Positions 34,862 through 48,690 of a stretch of 64,000 bases of DNA are shown here, one piece after another; positions within the stretch are counted from its first letter, which is position 1, and each line of letters starts with the position of its first letter. The position numbers and the translations under genes are program-made. Origin of the DNA: Imbricaverruca yamaguchii (Eukaryota; Arthropoda; Thecostraca; Neoverrucidae); assembly GCA_034440575.1 (NCBI GenBank), contig JAOTOL010001660.1, positions 2,159,001-2,223,000 of the forward strand. The letters are read 5' to 3'. A model generated the notes under the pieces. The model had not been told where the DNA came from, made no database searches, and saw only the letters and a list, made by a program, of their open reading frames with translations.

Positions 34862-35151
34862 GTGAGCGTGGCTGCGGTCGCTGTGGCGGCATAGGTGTGC
34901 AGATAATCTGTTGATAGCCGTGACTACTTGTGTGGAGGAAATGTTGTACGGCTGAAGCTTCTGTTGCTCGTACTGATATATCGTGCATGCATTCTCATCT
35001 TTGAACTTACTCACGTTAGTCACTAAATAACGTTTTCGCTGGCTGTGTGGCCAAAAAACTGGTGTCCTGGTTCCAATGCATCAGCAATGACCAATGACAT
35101 CTGGGTTATTGTTGCATGGACAAGGTTAATGCTTGCCGTCTCTGCACACAG
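34862..35151 (+). other. Atpalpha intron 6
   Basis: 290 bp, GTGAGC...CACACAG; unremarkable. Confidence 0.8.
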
Positions 35152-35373
35152 GAACTTGCAAGGGAATAGTCATCAACATCGGCGACAACACTGTCATGGG
35201 ACGAATTGCTGGTCTGGCGTCTAGTCTGGACACCGGCTCCACCCCCATCGCGCGTGAGATCGAGCATTTCATCCACATCATCACCGGCGTGGCGGTCTTC
35301 CTCGGAGTCACCTTCTTCGTCATTGCCATCATCCTCGGCTACAACTGGCTGGACGCAGTCATCTTCCTCATTG
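35152..35373 (+). CDS. Atpalpha: Atpalpha exon 7 (residues 269-343), M3 and first half of M4
   Basis: 222 nt, entering with two bases and leaving with one base of a Gly codon. Begins [17 protein letters not shown], then the M3 approach helix and M3 (about 309-330), and ends in DAVIFLIG at the start of M4. Where the fly has TAKG this protein has TCKG. Confidence 0.96.
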
Positions 35374-35800
35374 GTACGAGGGCTATCGACGTTTCGATAA
35401 TCTTTTTCTTTTGCTGATCGGGATGAAAACGCACCGCAGTTGTGGAGCTATGAAATCCAAGTACCCATCACACTGTCGAGATGCATTTTTTTGCGTCATT
35501 CCCGCGGAATTGATGTTTGGCTTACTTGCTTTGCTCTCGCGGTCATTCTATAATGATGGAGGTGCCCTAGTGACTTCGACCAATTCACGTATATATTCGC
35601 GGCGTAAAAATGTACCGTTTACAACTTTTCTATTCTTGCATGTGGATCTGTGATTTTCAGCTCGATTTCCTTGAGCTACCATCACGGTTCACACATCCCA
35701 CACATCACCCTCCTTCGCTCACATCCCTTCTTTTGGCATCTTCTATTGCCTCCCTTCTGTGCGACACTTCTGCATGACACCCCTCCCCTTCTCGCCCCAG
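35374..35800 (+). other. Atpalpha intron 7
   Basis: 427 bp, GTACGA...CGCCCCAG, with a pyrimidine-rich last 120 bp; nothing else recognised. Confidence 0.8.
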
Positions 35801-36291
35801 GCATCATCGTGGCCAACGTGCCAGAGGGTCTGCTCGCCACCGTGACCGTGTGCCTTACGCTCACCGCCAAGCGGATGGCTTCCAAGAACTGCCTGGTGAA
35901 GAACCTGGAGGCGGTCGAGACGCTCGGCTCGACGTCGACCATCTGCTCGGACAAGACGGGCACGCTCACGCAGAACCGGATGACCGTGGCGCACATGTGG
36001 TTCGACAACCAGATCATCGAGGCCGACACCACCGAGGACCAGTCGGGCGCGTCGTACGACCGCAACACGGTCGGCTGGAAGTCGCTGTCGCGGGTGGCGG
36101 CGCTCTGCAACCGCGCCGAGTTCAAGGTCGGCCAGGAGAACATGCCCATCCTGAAGCGCGACGTGAACGGCGACGCGTCCGAGGCGGCGCTGCTCAAGTG
36201 CTGCGAGCTCGCCATGGGCAACGTGATGGCCTACCGCGAACAGTACAAGAAGGTCTGCGAGGTGCCGTTCAACTCGACGAACAAGTTCCAG
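35801..36291 (+). CDS. Atpalpha: Atpalpha exon 8 (residues 343-506), M4, phosphorylation domain, start of N domain
   Basis: 491 nt, the longest exon. Contains the M4 cation-binding motif PEGLL (E351), then [15 protein letters not shown] with the phosphorylated D393, the HMWFDNQI segment and the start of the nucleotide-binding domain ([18 protein letters not shown]). It ends at the conserved [10 protein letters not shown] (497-506) in phase 0. Donor GTGGGT. Third positions are almost all G/C. Confidence 0.98.
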
Positions 36292-36669
36292 GTGGGTGCC
36301 GACCATGCTGCTGGGAAGGTTCTAAATCTCGGGAATCTGAGTCCTAAGGATAATTTGTTTAAAATCAATACTAGGGTTTTCGGAAGGAAGCGGCAATGTA
36401 ACCAGTCGTTAGATAAAACATTGAAGCCAAACATAGGGACGCATTTTTTGCCTTCTGAATTCCCTCTTTCACCTAATGTTTCCAATATTCAGCTACCCTC
36501 GAGATCGGACGGAGGCGATAATACTTGGACGTGACATAGCCCACATGTGGACAATTAGTGAAGTCGATTCCAATGCCACATTACGAAACCATTGTGGGTG
36601 CATTCGCTACGTCCTCGCTGCCCTGTATTCCGTTGGCGGTATTGTATTAACGAAGGGTGCCATCTCCAG
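36292..36669 (+). other. Atpalpha intron 8
   Basis: 378 bp, GTGGGT...ATCTCCAG; AT-rich and otherwise empty. Confidence 0.8.
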
Positions 36670-36865
36670 GTGTCCATCCACGACGTAAAGGCCGAGAACA
36701 AAGACAACCCTAACTTCCTGGTGATGAAGGGAGCTCCCGAGCGCATTCTGGATCGCTGCTCTACTATCCTGCTCAACGGCATTGAGAAACCGCTCGAACA
36801 AGAGATGAAGGACGCGTTCAACAACGCTTATCTCGAGCTAGGAGGACTGGGAGAACGTGTCCTAG
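36670..36865 (+). CDS. Atpalpha: Atpalpha exon 9 (residues 507-572), nucleotide-binding domain
   Basis: 196 nt, phase 0 in, one base of Gly572 out. [19 protein letters not shown] leads into KGAPER at 526-531; K526 equals the FITC-reactive Lys of mammalian alpha1 (K501) in the ATP pocket. Ends [10 protein letters not shown]. Unlike the other exons it uses mixed third positions. Confidence 0.96.
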
Positions 36866-37443
36866 GTCAGAAGACAGGCTGGGTGGCCTCATTGGAACAG
36901 TTATCTTATCTGATGTGCGTGTTATATTCTGCGTTGCCATTTATGCCTTCTATCAGGTGTCGATAAAGACGCGAAGAGCTATTTAGTGAAGAAGTCGACA
37001 AAAGTTTCGAATACTAGAGCCTGCATCGATGCTGTTTTGTGCTAAAATCTTCCAGGGAAATCGTGAATTGAGGATCGTTTTTTTTCCCGACAATTTGTAT
37101 ACTTTCCCTCTTGTGTATGGTTCACACCCAAGGAATCATAGGGTTCATACCCAAGATTCAGGGATCACAGCACTTCTCCTCCAATGCTTGCCCCTAAACC
37201 TGGAACTCAGCACGAGATCGCTGACGTGCAATTCAACGAATACTTTAAAGCAATAATTGTTGGCTAAAATACTGTCACTGTATTTGTTGTCTCTGGCACG
37301 CTTGCCAGTCGAACTGGTGAGGGCACAGGAGCATCTACTGGCACAGGCAGACGCTTATCCTCCGTAGAACATCTACTAGTGCTGTCTCGCCACATCTGCC
37401 CGGTCTGCCGTGTCACCCGACAACACGCACCGTGTGTCGCCAG
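36866..37443 (+). other. Atpalpha intron 9
   Basis: 578 bp, GTCAGA...GTCGCCAG; a donor with C at +3, weaker than the others. Nothing else recognised. Confidence 0.75.
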
Positions 37444-37692
37444 GTTTCTGCGACTTCTCGCTGCCCGGAGACAAGTACCCGAGCGAGTTTCCGTTCGACA
37501 GCGACGAGATCAACTTCCCCTTGGACGGCCTGCGCTTCGTCGGTCTGATGTCGATGATTGACCCGCCTCGCGCCGCCGTGCCCGACGCCGTCGCCAAGTG
37601 TCGCTCCGCCGGCATCAAGGTCATCATGGTCACCGGCGACCACCCCATCACCGCCAAGGCCATCGCCAAGAGCGTCGGCATCATCTCCGAAG
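37444..37692 (+). CDS. Atpalpha: Atpalpha exon 10 (residues 572-655), N to P domain hinge
   Basis: 249 nt. [17 protein letters not shown] is the end of the N domain. It is followed by [12 protein letters not shown] (DPPR at 611-614, hinge and Mg-ATP contact) and [18 protein letters not shown] (MVTGDHP 633-639) of the phosphorylation domain, ending ISEG. Confidence 0.97.
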
Positions 37693-41570
<3,878 letters not shown>

Positions 41571-41718
41571 CGTCCACTCTTTCGCGTTGTCTCGCGTTAT
41601 TTCGCATTGTTTAGGAATTGTCTCGTGCTGTATTGCATTGTCTCGCGTTGTCTCGCGTTGTTTCGCGTTGTCTCGCATTGTCTCGCATTGTCTCGCGTTG
41701 TCTCGTGATGTTTCGTAG
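41571..41718 (+). repeat. 10-bp repeat (TCTCGCGTTG)n in intron 12
   Basis: About 14 imperfect units with TTTCGCATTG and TCTCGCATTG variants. Reverse-strand RETTRDNA-type frames are repeat artefacts. Confidence 0.88.
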
Positions 41719-41811
41719 TAGCCGCTGCATCGTCCTGCCGTGCTCGGCACAACGTGCTTCCGCTCGTTGCGGCTGCTTGTGTTCGCTCGCCAACTGAGTA
41801 TGCCAGCTGCC

Positions 41812-42478
41812 TACACAGCTGGCTAACGCAGCTGACTAACACAGCTGGCTAGACACAGCTGGCTAACACAGCTGGCTAGACACAGCTGGCTAAACGCAGG
41901 TGACTAACACAGCTGACTGACAGAGCTGACTGACAGAGCTGACTGACAGAGCTGACTGACAGAGCTGACTGACACAGCTGACTGACACAGCTGACTGACA
42001 CAGCTGACTGACACAGCTGACTGACACAGCTGACTGACACAGCTGACTGACACAGCTGACTGACACAGCTGACTGACACAGCTGACTGACACAGCTGACT
42101 GACACAGCTGACTGACACAGCTGACTGACACAGCTGACTGACACAGCTGACTGACACAGCTGACTGACACAGCTGACTGACACAGTCTGACTGACACAGC
42201 TGACTGACACAGCTGACTGACACAGCTGACTGACACAGCTGACTGACACAGCTGACTGACACAGCTGACTGACACAGCTGACTGACACAGCTGACTGACA
42301 CAGCTGACTGACACAGCTGACTGACACAGCTGACTGACACAGCTGACTGACACAGCTGACTGACACAGCTGACTGACACAGCTGACTGACACAGCTGACT
42401 GACACAGCTGACTGACACAGCTGACTAACACAGCTGACTAACACAGCTGACTAACACAGCTGACTAACACAGCTGACC
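41812..42478 (+). repeat. 13-bp minisatellite (CAGCTGACTGACA)n upstream of the duplicated exon, about 50 copies
   Basis: The central 480 bp are nearly perfect; edges carry variants (CAGCTGGCTAACA, CAGAGCTGACTGA, CAGCTGACTAACA) and one unit has CAGTCTGACTGA. Each unit contains CTGAC twice, which fits the metazoan branch-point consensus CTRAY, and one ACAG, which fits a 3' splice site. The array stops about 65 bp before exon 13a. The Cys/Ser/Val/Gln frames on the reverse strand are artefacts of the 39-nt coding period. Confidence 0.95.
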
Positions 42479-42543
42479 AACATGCCGTCGAGGGTGACCC
42501 CGCCACCTGGTGTTCGTGTGACTAAGACTTGCCCCGCTCCCAG

Positions 42544-42638
42544 GTCCCGGCTATCTCGCTTGCCTATGAGAAGGCAGAGTCTGATATTATGAAGCGGCGT
42601 CCCAGAGACCCATTACACGATAAACTTGTTAACGAAAG
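42544..42638 (+). CDS. Atpalpha: Atpalpha exon 13a (residues 835-866, alternative)
   Basis: 95 nt between GCTCCCAG and GTAAAG, phase 0 in and two bases out. Encodes the end of M6 and the cytosolic M6-M7 loop: [16 protein letters not shown], then [16 protein letters not shown]. It differs from exon 13b at four residues only (R853, D856, L858, H859 versus Q, N, I, T), while 28 of 95 bases differ, mostly at silent sites. Codons often end in T or A (GCT, CTT, TAT, TCT, GAT, ATT, GTT), unlike other exons here. PRDP makes it the arthropod-type variant. It cannot be joined to 13b without a frameshift. Confidence 0.93.
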
Positions 42639-43827
42639 GTAAAGCGGCGACGGCTGTGTTCGGCATGCTCGCCAGTTCGGCTTATACCACCCTTTTTATA
42701 GCATCTGCCGCCGGCGACCCCATCGAACACACCCCTTGTTAAGTGCATTGGCATGCGTTCGTCCGGACCAGTTTTGCCTGTGACCTGGGAAGTGAGTGCG
42801 TATAGCAGCCTGACGAGGTGCGAGAAGGCACATGGAAGACACAGTTAATTTCTACTAATCACCTGCTCATTCATGAAATCTGAAAAGTATTTCTGGGTTG
42901 GGTGGTCTAGGAGACTTAGTTGTTTATTTGCACATCGACACGAGGCCAAATTTGCGATGAACGTACGTTCCGAACGTTTATGTTACGAATGTAACTTCCT
43001 TCATAGATGACAGATCTTGGCTTGTTGCAGGGTACACTATATAAATGTTCAATTGATGGAACGTGAACTGTACTTCAATTTATCGTTTCATAACTGTTGG
43101 CTTTGTGTCGTCCACTGTTGCCAGGTGTAGTGCTTTCATCACAAGATGGCCGGGCTATTGTGTGTCCTCGGGAGTCGCAGGCTCTCAGTCACGCCAAGAT
43201 GGCCGGGCTATTGGGTGTTGCATTCATTTCGCTTCATTACACGCAATTCCCGCTTGCATCATGTCCAAACACGAACAAAATATTGGGCTCCCTTCCTTGT
43301 GTTCTCCATTTACATCAGTGCGTCTCATTGGCACGTGTCTGAAGGCAGTTTTGCAATAAATCAAAACGTCTAGCGTAGGACGTATTATTACGTGAAAAGA
43401 TGAAAATTATCTGTGGTAATTTAACTCTGCATACTAGGACGTATGCAGCTATAAATACGTCGAGGTTGACACTTACCTGCACAGTCCCCGTCCGTTTGTA
43501 AGCATGCAGTGAAAATACGGTTTTGCACGTGCGCTTACAACTACTAGTGCTTCATTACACTAGTACTCGCCAGCTATTGCAGCTGCTCGCACTCGGGTAA
43601 GTGTCAACGGCTGCCCTATCCTGGAAGTCACTGCAGCATCGGTATTCGTAGCCACCCGGTACGCCTGTCAACAGATCCACGCTGCCTCCATGTCCCGCGC
43701 GCGAACTTCGCGCCGATTTTCGTCCAGGACGCAGGTAGTCACGTTTTGGCACTTGTTTACGCTTCGGCATGCGGTCTTTGTTCATTTTTAGTCACTCGGT
43801 TTAAGTTGGCTGCCATTTCCTCCCTAG
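42639..43827 (+). other. Atpalpha intron between exons 13a and 13b
   Basis: 1189 bp, too long for simple steric exclusion of splicing. Contains a partial local duplication with AAGATGGCCGGGCTATTG at about 43,142 and 43,196, and nothing else recognised. Acceptor CTCCCTAG. Confidence 0.7.
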
Positions 43828-43923
<96 letters not shown>

Positions 43924-44277
43924 TAAATGACTCGCTCGCAGTCTGTGGAGTGGCGCTGCTCGGAGTGACCTCAGCGCCATCTGTCTAGTTTTGGTCATGG
44001 TGACTCAATTCTGGAGGCAGAGGCCGCTGCATGTAACATACATCCAATGGTGTGTACTGTTCGCAGATGTACACTACCGGCTATCGGTTGTTCGGTGAAG
44101 CCGTAATGTTTTCAGTCATTCGTTTTCTTTGCAGGACGTGTAATTTGTTGGAAGACATGGTATGGCGGCCTGCGCTGACCACTGAACCACACAGTCGTGG
44201 CGTTCTTCTTCGGGAATGTGAATGCATATCCCGCTGTTTCCACCGTTCAGAAAAGGCATTGCCTGTGTCCTATGGCG

Positions 44278-44442
44278 GGACCGCGGTAGCTCAGTTGGTA
44301 GATCGTCGAACTCTGGGTCACAAGATTGTGGGTTCGAATCTCACAGCCGACTGCATATACCGAGTCAACCCGAGATAAATCGGCGTGAGAGGTTGGCGGC
44401 GCTATATGACCTAGCGGTTGAATGCGTCGTAAAATAACCCAA
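44278..44442 (+). repeat. Second tRNA-derived SINE-like element
   Basis: Box A GGTAGCTCAGTTGGTAGATC and box B GGGTTCGAATCTCAC are both good and the T-arm pairs (GTGGG/CTCAC). The 7 bases before TAGCTC do not pair with those after the T-arm, so it is not an intact tRNA gene. A body with CGAGATAAATCGGCGTGAGA and GCGCTATATGACC follows and ends AAAATAACCC. It is distinct from the class-II-derived SINE. Confidence 0.6.
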
Positions 44443-44682
44443 GGTTCTGTGTCCTATGACGTGCTTGCTCGAGACAGCCGGGAAATGTGCTTTCCGAGGA
44501 GTGCCGGTGGTCATGCCGGCACCAGCCGAGCGAGATCGAGATTGTTGCAGGCACTCTGTCACGCGTAACCTCCGTGCCCGAACTGTTGGCACGAGTTTAT
44601 TGGTTAACAGTACGTGTTTTGTTTCCGAGAGCAATCTGCTTTACTAGCTCGTATTTCTTCCGCTCTCTGAAGTTCAAAGATG

Positions 44683-44740
44683 TGGGCGCGAATGGTCAAC
44701 CCTGGTTGATGCGCCCTAAAGCCCAAATAACTAACTAACG
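44683..44740 (+). repeat. LINE-type 3' end, stem-loop reference copy (intron 13)
   Basis: GGGCGCGAATGGTCAACCC, then TGGTTGATGCGCCC, then TAAAGCCCAAATAACTAACT. The arms GGGCGC and GCGCCC can pair around a loop of about 20 nt, and the end is a short AACT-type tandem. Eight other diverged copies lie in this window, all on the plus strand. A 3' stem-loop plus short tandem tail is characteristic of CR1/L2/Jockey-like LINEs, whose reverse transcriptase recognises the 3' end; assignment to that group is inference. Confidence 0.75.
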
Positions 44741-45524
44741 AAGTTCAGAGATTGTGATGAACGTCTCTGACTTGCAATTTTGTCGTGGAGGGGGACTGGA
44801 TTGCACGAATTTGGATGTTTTCCATACGTACGCGTGCTAATTTCCCCCATAGTTTGATTTCTAGGTTAGCGTGCACGCATTTATAAATTTTCATATGATA
44901 TTGATTTACACATCGTGAAAGCCAATGTGTCATCATTGTAGGCTACGCGCGAACGTTATTTTCCCCTAACCAAGCCCATTATCAATGAACTAGCGTGCAT
45001 CGACTATATGACTATGTCCTTCTGAAATAATTTCAGAGTATGTGTGTTGGTTAAGATGGGATCACCAAAATACATAGCTAAGGGGGACAGGTATATCCAA
45101 GGTATGCCAACATTGTCGGCTCACTTTGCAAGTCTGCTTACTCTAAACTCTGACGCCAATCCAGCCACTCTTATGCTTGCAGGTATCTCGAGAAAATACA
45201 TTCGTTGACATGCTTTTAGCATAGCATTCGTAACTTCACCATTTCAGTTGGGATTCATTGCACGCCTGCAGGGGTAAATTTAAATTGATAAATACCATCA
45301 CTGCTGTTCGATGCTTGTACATATATGGTAACTTCTCTAGATTATAGATCTGCACCATAGCGATTCTTCGATCGGATGCCATGTCGTTCTAGTCTAATCC
45401 ATATCACGATATAATTGTCAACACCTAGCCGTCCGGTTTCATGTCATCTGGTGTTCCGTTTCGCTGTCTGCCGCGTATTTCCACTGCAGAGATGTAACTC
45501 GAACCGGCTGTGTTCCCCGTGCAG

Positions 45525-45699
45525 GCTGATCTCGATAGCGTACGGCCAGATTGGCATGATCCAGGCGGCCGCTGGCTTCTTCAGCTACACCATCATCATG
45601 GCTGAGAACGGCTTCCTGCCCTGGGACCTGTCTGGTCTGCGGAAGTCGTGGGACTCCAAGGCCGTCAACGACCTGAAGGACTCCTACGGCCAGGAATGG
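45525..45699 (+). CDS. Atpalpha: Atpalpha exon 14 (residues 866-924), M7 and M7-M8 loop
   Basis: 175 nt, entering with the last base of Arg866. [19 protein letters not shown] opens M7 (about 872-892), followed by the extracellular loop [19 protein letters not shown] and [17 protein letters not shown] (919-922) is the established contact with the beta subunit, so assembly should be normal. Donor GTGCGT. Confidence 0.97.
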
Positions 45700-46060
45700 G
45701 TGCGTGTTGGGCAGAGCTTTGCCACGTCGAAGCTCTCTAGTATGTGGAAAATAGTAGACGTGGAAATAGACGATGCAACACTACTACTGTACTAGTGTTC
45801 GCATTCAACATATCAAGCAACTACTACTGTACTAACGTTCGCTTTTTGTTCAAAGCAACCGTACTACCGTACCGGCCCTTGCTTTCAACACCTAAAGCAA
45901 GAGTACTACCATACTAGCGTTCACTTTTTATCGCTCAGGCAACAGTACTTCTGTACCAGTGTTCCCCTTCGATATCACTTGTTGGGTGGAGGGCAAGACT
46001 AAATATCTGTCGGTGCTATCGTGCGTTCTGCCGTGCTGATGCCTGCGCCCTCCTCGGCAG
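45700..46060 (+). repeat. Atpalpha intron 14, mostly a 45-50 bp tandem repeat
   Basis: Between about 45,775 and 45,980, four to five imperfect units contain a GCAAC-AGTACTACTGTACTA core followed by CGTTCGCTTT. Each unit includes the inverted repeat AGTAC...GTACT. Acceptor CTCGGCAG. Confidence 0.75.
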
Positions 46061-46293
46061 ACGTACTCGGACCGCAAGGTGCTGGAGTACACGTGCCACA
46101 CGTCGTTCTTCGTGGCGATCGTGGTCGTGCAGTGGGCCGATCTCATCATCTGCAAGACGCGGCGCAACTCGATCGTCCAGCAGGGCATGAACAACTGGGC
46201 GCTCAACTTCGGGCTGCTCTTCGAGACGGCGCTGGCCGCCTTCCTGTCCTACACGCCCGGCATGGACAAGGGCCTGCGCATGTACCCACTCAG
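46061..46293 (+). CDS. Atpalpha: Atpalpha exon 15 (residues 925-1002), M8 and M9
   Basis: 233 nt, phase 0 in, two bases out. [17 protein letters not shown] starts M8, whose QWADLII carries D951 (pig D926, third Na+ site). KTRRNS (956-961) matches the conserved protein kinase A site. M9 ([20 protein letters not shown]) and [11 protein letters not shown] follow. Donor GTGAGG. Confidence 0.97.
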
Positions 46294-46943
46294 GTGAGGC
46301 GTGCGGGGCGGGGTGGCCGAGTGGTTAAGGTGTCTGACTCTGGTCACCAAAGGTCCCGGGTTCGACACTCGCACCGCTCCGGACATTTCTCAATCCTGCG
46401 GCCCACCGGCGAAACAGTGTGAGGCGTGCAGGGTGAGCCGCCGCCAGTGGTGAGTGGCGTGCGACAGTGATCAGTGCGACGACACTGATCACCATCGCGG
46501 CCTCCGTGGAATTATGGAACAGGCGGCAGAAGAGACCGTTTCAACTCGAAGCTGCGCAGTAGATAAAATATGCACAGCCAGGCGACAATGCTCTGCCGGC
46601 AGGCATGCCCTGAGAGATTCGTCAGGCACTATGCTCATCGATGTCATTAAGACTTGTACTTTCTTTGTCTAAACTCGCACGCGGCCGGCTTAGTTATTCT
46701 GCATAATGTTTTTTTCATGATATAAGGGGGCAGCTGCCGCTGCGCACACGCAATTGACTAGTTTCATCCACCCAGCACCCGACCACCAAAGATGCTGGCT
46801 TTCGCCGCAGCGTATCCGTGACCGCACACTGCACCGCCTTCCCTTCTGAAGGCCACCGCGTGCTCCTCTGGGCGCCGTATGACCGGTGCAGTCGATGCGA
46901 CCCCCTAAGCCCAAATAACCAGCCAACGCGCTCTCTCCGTCAG
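46294..46943 (+). other. Atpalpha intron 15
   Basis: 650 bp, GTGAGG...CTCCGTCAG. Contains a truncated SINE (46,305) and a LINE-type 3' end at 46,872-46,920 (GGGCGCCGTATGACCGG, TGCAGTCGATGCG, CCCCCTAAGCCCAAATAACC). Confidence 0.75.
46305..46430 (+). repeat. tRNA-derived SINE, copy 4 (3' truncated)
   Basis: GGCCGAGTGGTTAAGGTG, GGGTTCGACACTC and CCACCGGCGAAACAGTGTG in the order of copy 1; the AACCAACC tail is absent. It begins only about 12 bp downstream of the exon 15 donor. Confidence 0.8.
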
Positions 46944-47064
46944 GTTCGTGTGGTGGCTGCCGCCGCTGCCGTTCTCGCTGCTCATCTTCATCTACGACGA
47001 GTGCCGGCGCTTCGTGCTGCGACGCAACCCGGGCGGCTGGGTGGAGAACGAGACCTACTACTAG
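46944..47064 (+). CDS. Atpalpha: Atpalpha exon 16 (residues 1002-1041), M10 and C terminus
   Basis: 121 nt including TAG at 47,062-47,064. Encodes [19 protein letters not shown] (M10), [14 protein letters not shown] and the terminal ETYY, which in the family plugs the C-terminal pathway and affects Na+ affinity and voltage sensitivity. Third positions are nearly all G/C. Confidence 0.98.
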
Positions 47065-47519
47065 GCGGTCGCCCTGCCGCCCCCGTCGTAGTGCGCGCGC
47101 GCGCCCCGTCCGCCGCGTCTAGCTGGTTCTGTGATGCATTGTTGGTGTCACTGCCGCCCGCCGGCGGCGCTCGTGTCGTGTTCGGCAGCCGATCACAGTG
47201 CAATAGGTTGTGGCGACTGGCCGCGCCGGCGCCGGCCGGCCGGTCCGGCGCCGCCCGCGCCGTTTTACTCCCGTGTTTTATGTTTTAAAGAATACATTCG
47301 AGCCGTGTTGGTGCGACTTGGCGTTGGTTGCGTTGGCGCCGGCCGGCCGAACTTTGTGTGGCAGCGTTGGGTGGCAGCGTGGCTGTGCTGGACGTTGCGC
47401 TATGAGCACGGTGCGGTAATGCCCCGGACTTGCCACCCGACCGGGCGCTGGAGCACCTCTTGTATTGTCGATGACAATGCCGAGTAGTGTGTGAAGCGAG
47501 AAGGTAATGTCTATTTTTA
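47065..47519 (+). other. Atpalpha 3' UTR (start)
   Basis: GC-rich after the stop, with CGCGCGCGCGC at 47,093-47,104 and GCCGGCCGG words. No canonical AATAAA is visible; AATACA at 47,291-47,296 is the nearest variant signal. Transcript end undetermined. Confidence 0.5.
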
Positions 47520-47559
47520 TTTATTTAATTAATTTAATCCGAGTTGTTGCTGGGGTGAC

Positions 47560-47760
47560 TTGAGGAGCCAGGGTTCTATTGCTAAGCAGAGCTTGTTGCG
47601 TGAACCCTGGCCCCACCACCCGATCCATGAACTCCAGTTCAACGGCAGAATTTAGACCGAAAGTCTAACGTGCCGCCAATGTACGGACACGGCCACCCGG
47701 TAGCTCGTCCCCGGCCTTATCAGGCCAGCGCTCTAACCAACTGAGCTACCAGGGTGGCAT
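47560..47760. repeat. Three-hairpin element with a tRNA-like arm
   Basis: Consecutive inverted repeats: CCAGGGTTC ... GAACCCTGG (47,569-47,611); TTAGAC-CGAAA-GTCTAA (47,652-47,668); and GCCACCCGGTAGCTC ... GAGCTACCaGGGTGGC (47,691-47,758), which encloses GGCC-TTATCA-GGCC. Read on the minus strand, the last one contains a perfect tRNA D-arm/box A (GGTAGCTCAGTTGGTTAGAG) but no good box B. It may be a structured tRNA-derived repeat; no second copy is in the window. Confidence 0.5.
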
Positions 47761-47761
47761 A

Positions 47762-47765
<4 letters not shown>

Positions 47766-47801
<36 letters not shown>
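47766..47801. repeat. (TA)n microsatellite
   Basis: Uninterrupted TA run next to the hairpin element. Confidence 0.9.
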
Positions 47802-48690
47802 TCACACTTTCAGCATCCAGCCAACAGTGGGCCCCACAATGTTCTCTGAGCCCTGCTATGTTTCTGCCTAAAGCCTATTAATGAAAATAGACAGAAAATG
47901 ACTGGTCTAATGAAGACGGCAGTACTAGCTTAAGTAATAGAACAATTACTCGTCCTCCTGCTCTTGGACCGCCGCATAAACAGAGTGCGCAAGGTATGAA
48001 CGCTATTACGGTATCAAAAGGCTAGCACTAACATGATTATCCTGTTCCTTACTTCGCATTCTCAAGTATACCTCTTGCGCACACGATAAGGTGAGCTTGC
48101 TAGTTGAACTTCACCACTCCACGTCTTGGCTAGATTCAACAGTGGCGCCGCCGTGCGGTATGTGGCGGAAGCTCGCCACGGAGTCCTTTTCATGTGGATG
48201 ATCGTCCCCCACAGCGGAGGGAGACTGAATCTAATTGCATGCCCTACGTAACCAGGAAACAAGCGACACGTCTGTGCGTGGTGAGCGAAGATTGCTAGTT
48301 TCAAGTTCTTAAAGGCACCACGTGGCCAGTGAAGTGCTACGTATATGTATCACTACATGGCCTTCCTATTGCTGTGTAGCGACACAGAATGAATTGCAAT
48401 CATTGTGCACAGCGGCATAAGTAAATATAAGTAAGTATGGTTATAAAAACCGAATGCTCAATTTTCACTAAAACAGAATCGCAAAATTGTCTGACTAATT
48501 TAGGGCATGCACATTCTTCAGCGACAAAGTATATACACCGATATTTTACGCTTTTTTTTGGTGGTATGCTATATGCATCAGTCCATCTGCGAATATTGAC
48601 AAAAGGGTTTGCAAACCCTCCAGGGGCCGGTCGGCAAATCCGTCCTGCCTGAGCTGTGAGGTTAGGGGGCGCTTCTTGAAAGTCTCTCAG
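47802..48690. other. Intergenic, nothing recognised
   Basis: AT-rich, no supported gene. Confidence 0.4.

Noticed and set aside
41876..42444. Cys/Ser/Val/Gln repeat proteins on the minus strand, resembling secreted Cys-rich proteins
   Set aside because: Three frames give the same peptide because the unit is 13 bp; the array lies inside a well-supported ATPase intron.
41812..42478. CRISPR-like regular repeats
   Set aside because: The units abut each other without unique spacers, and the DNA is eukaryotic.
47690..47760. Functional tRNA gene or hammerhead ribozyme
   Set aside because: Box B is absent and the acceptor is out of register for a tRNA. CTGATAA is present on the minus strand, but no paired stem II followed by GAAA could be found.
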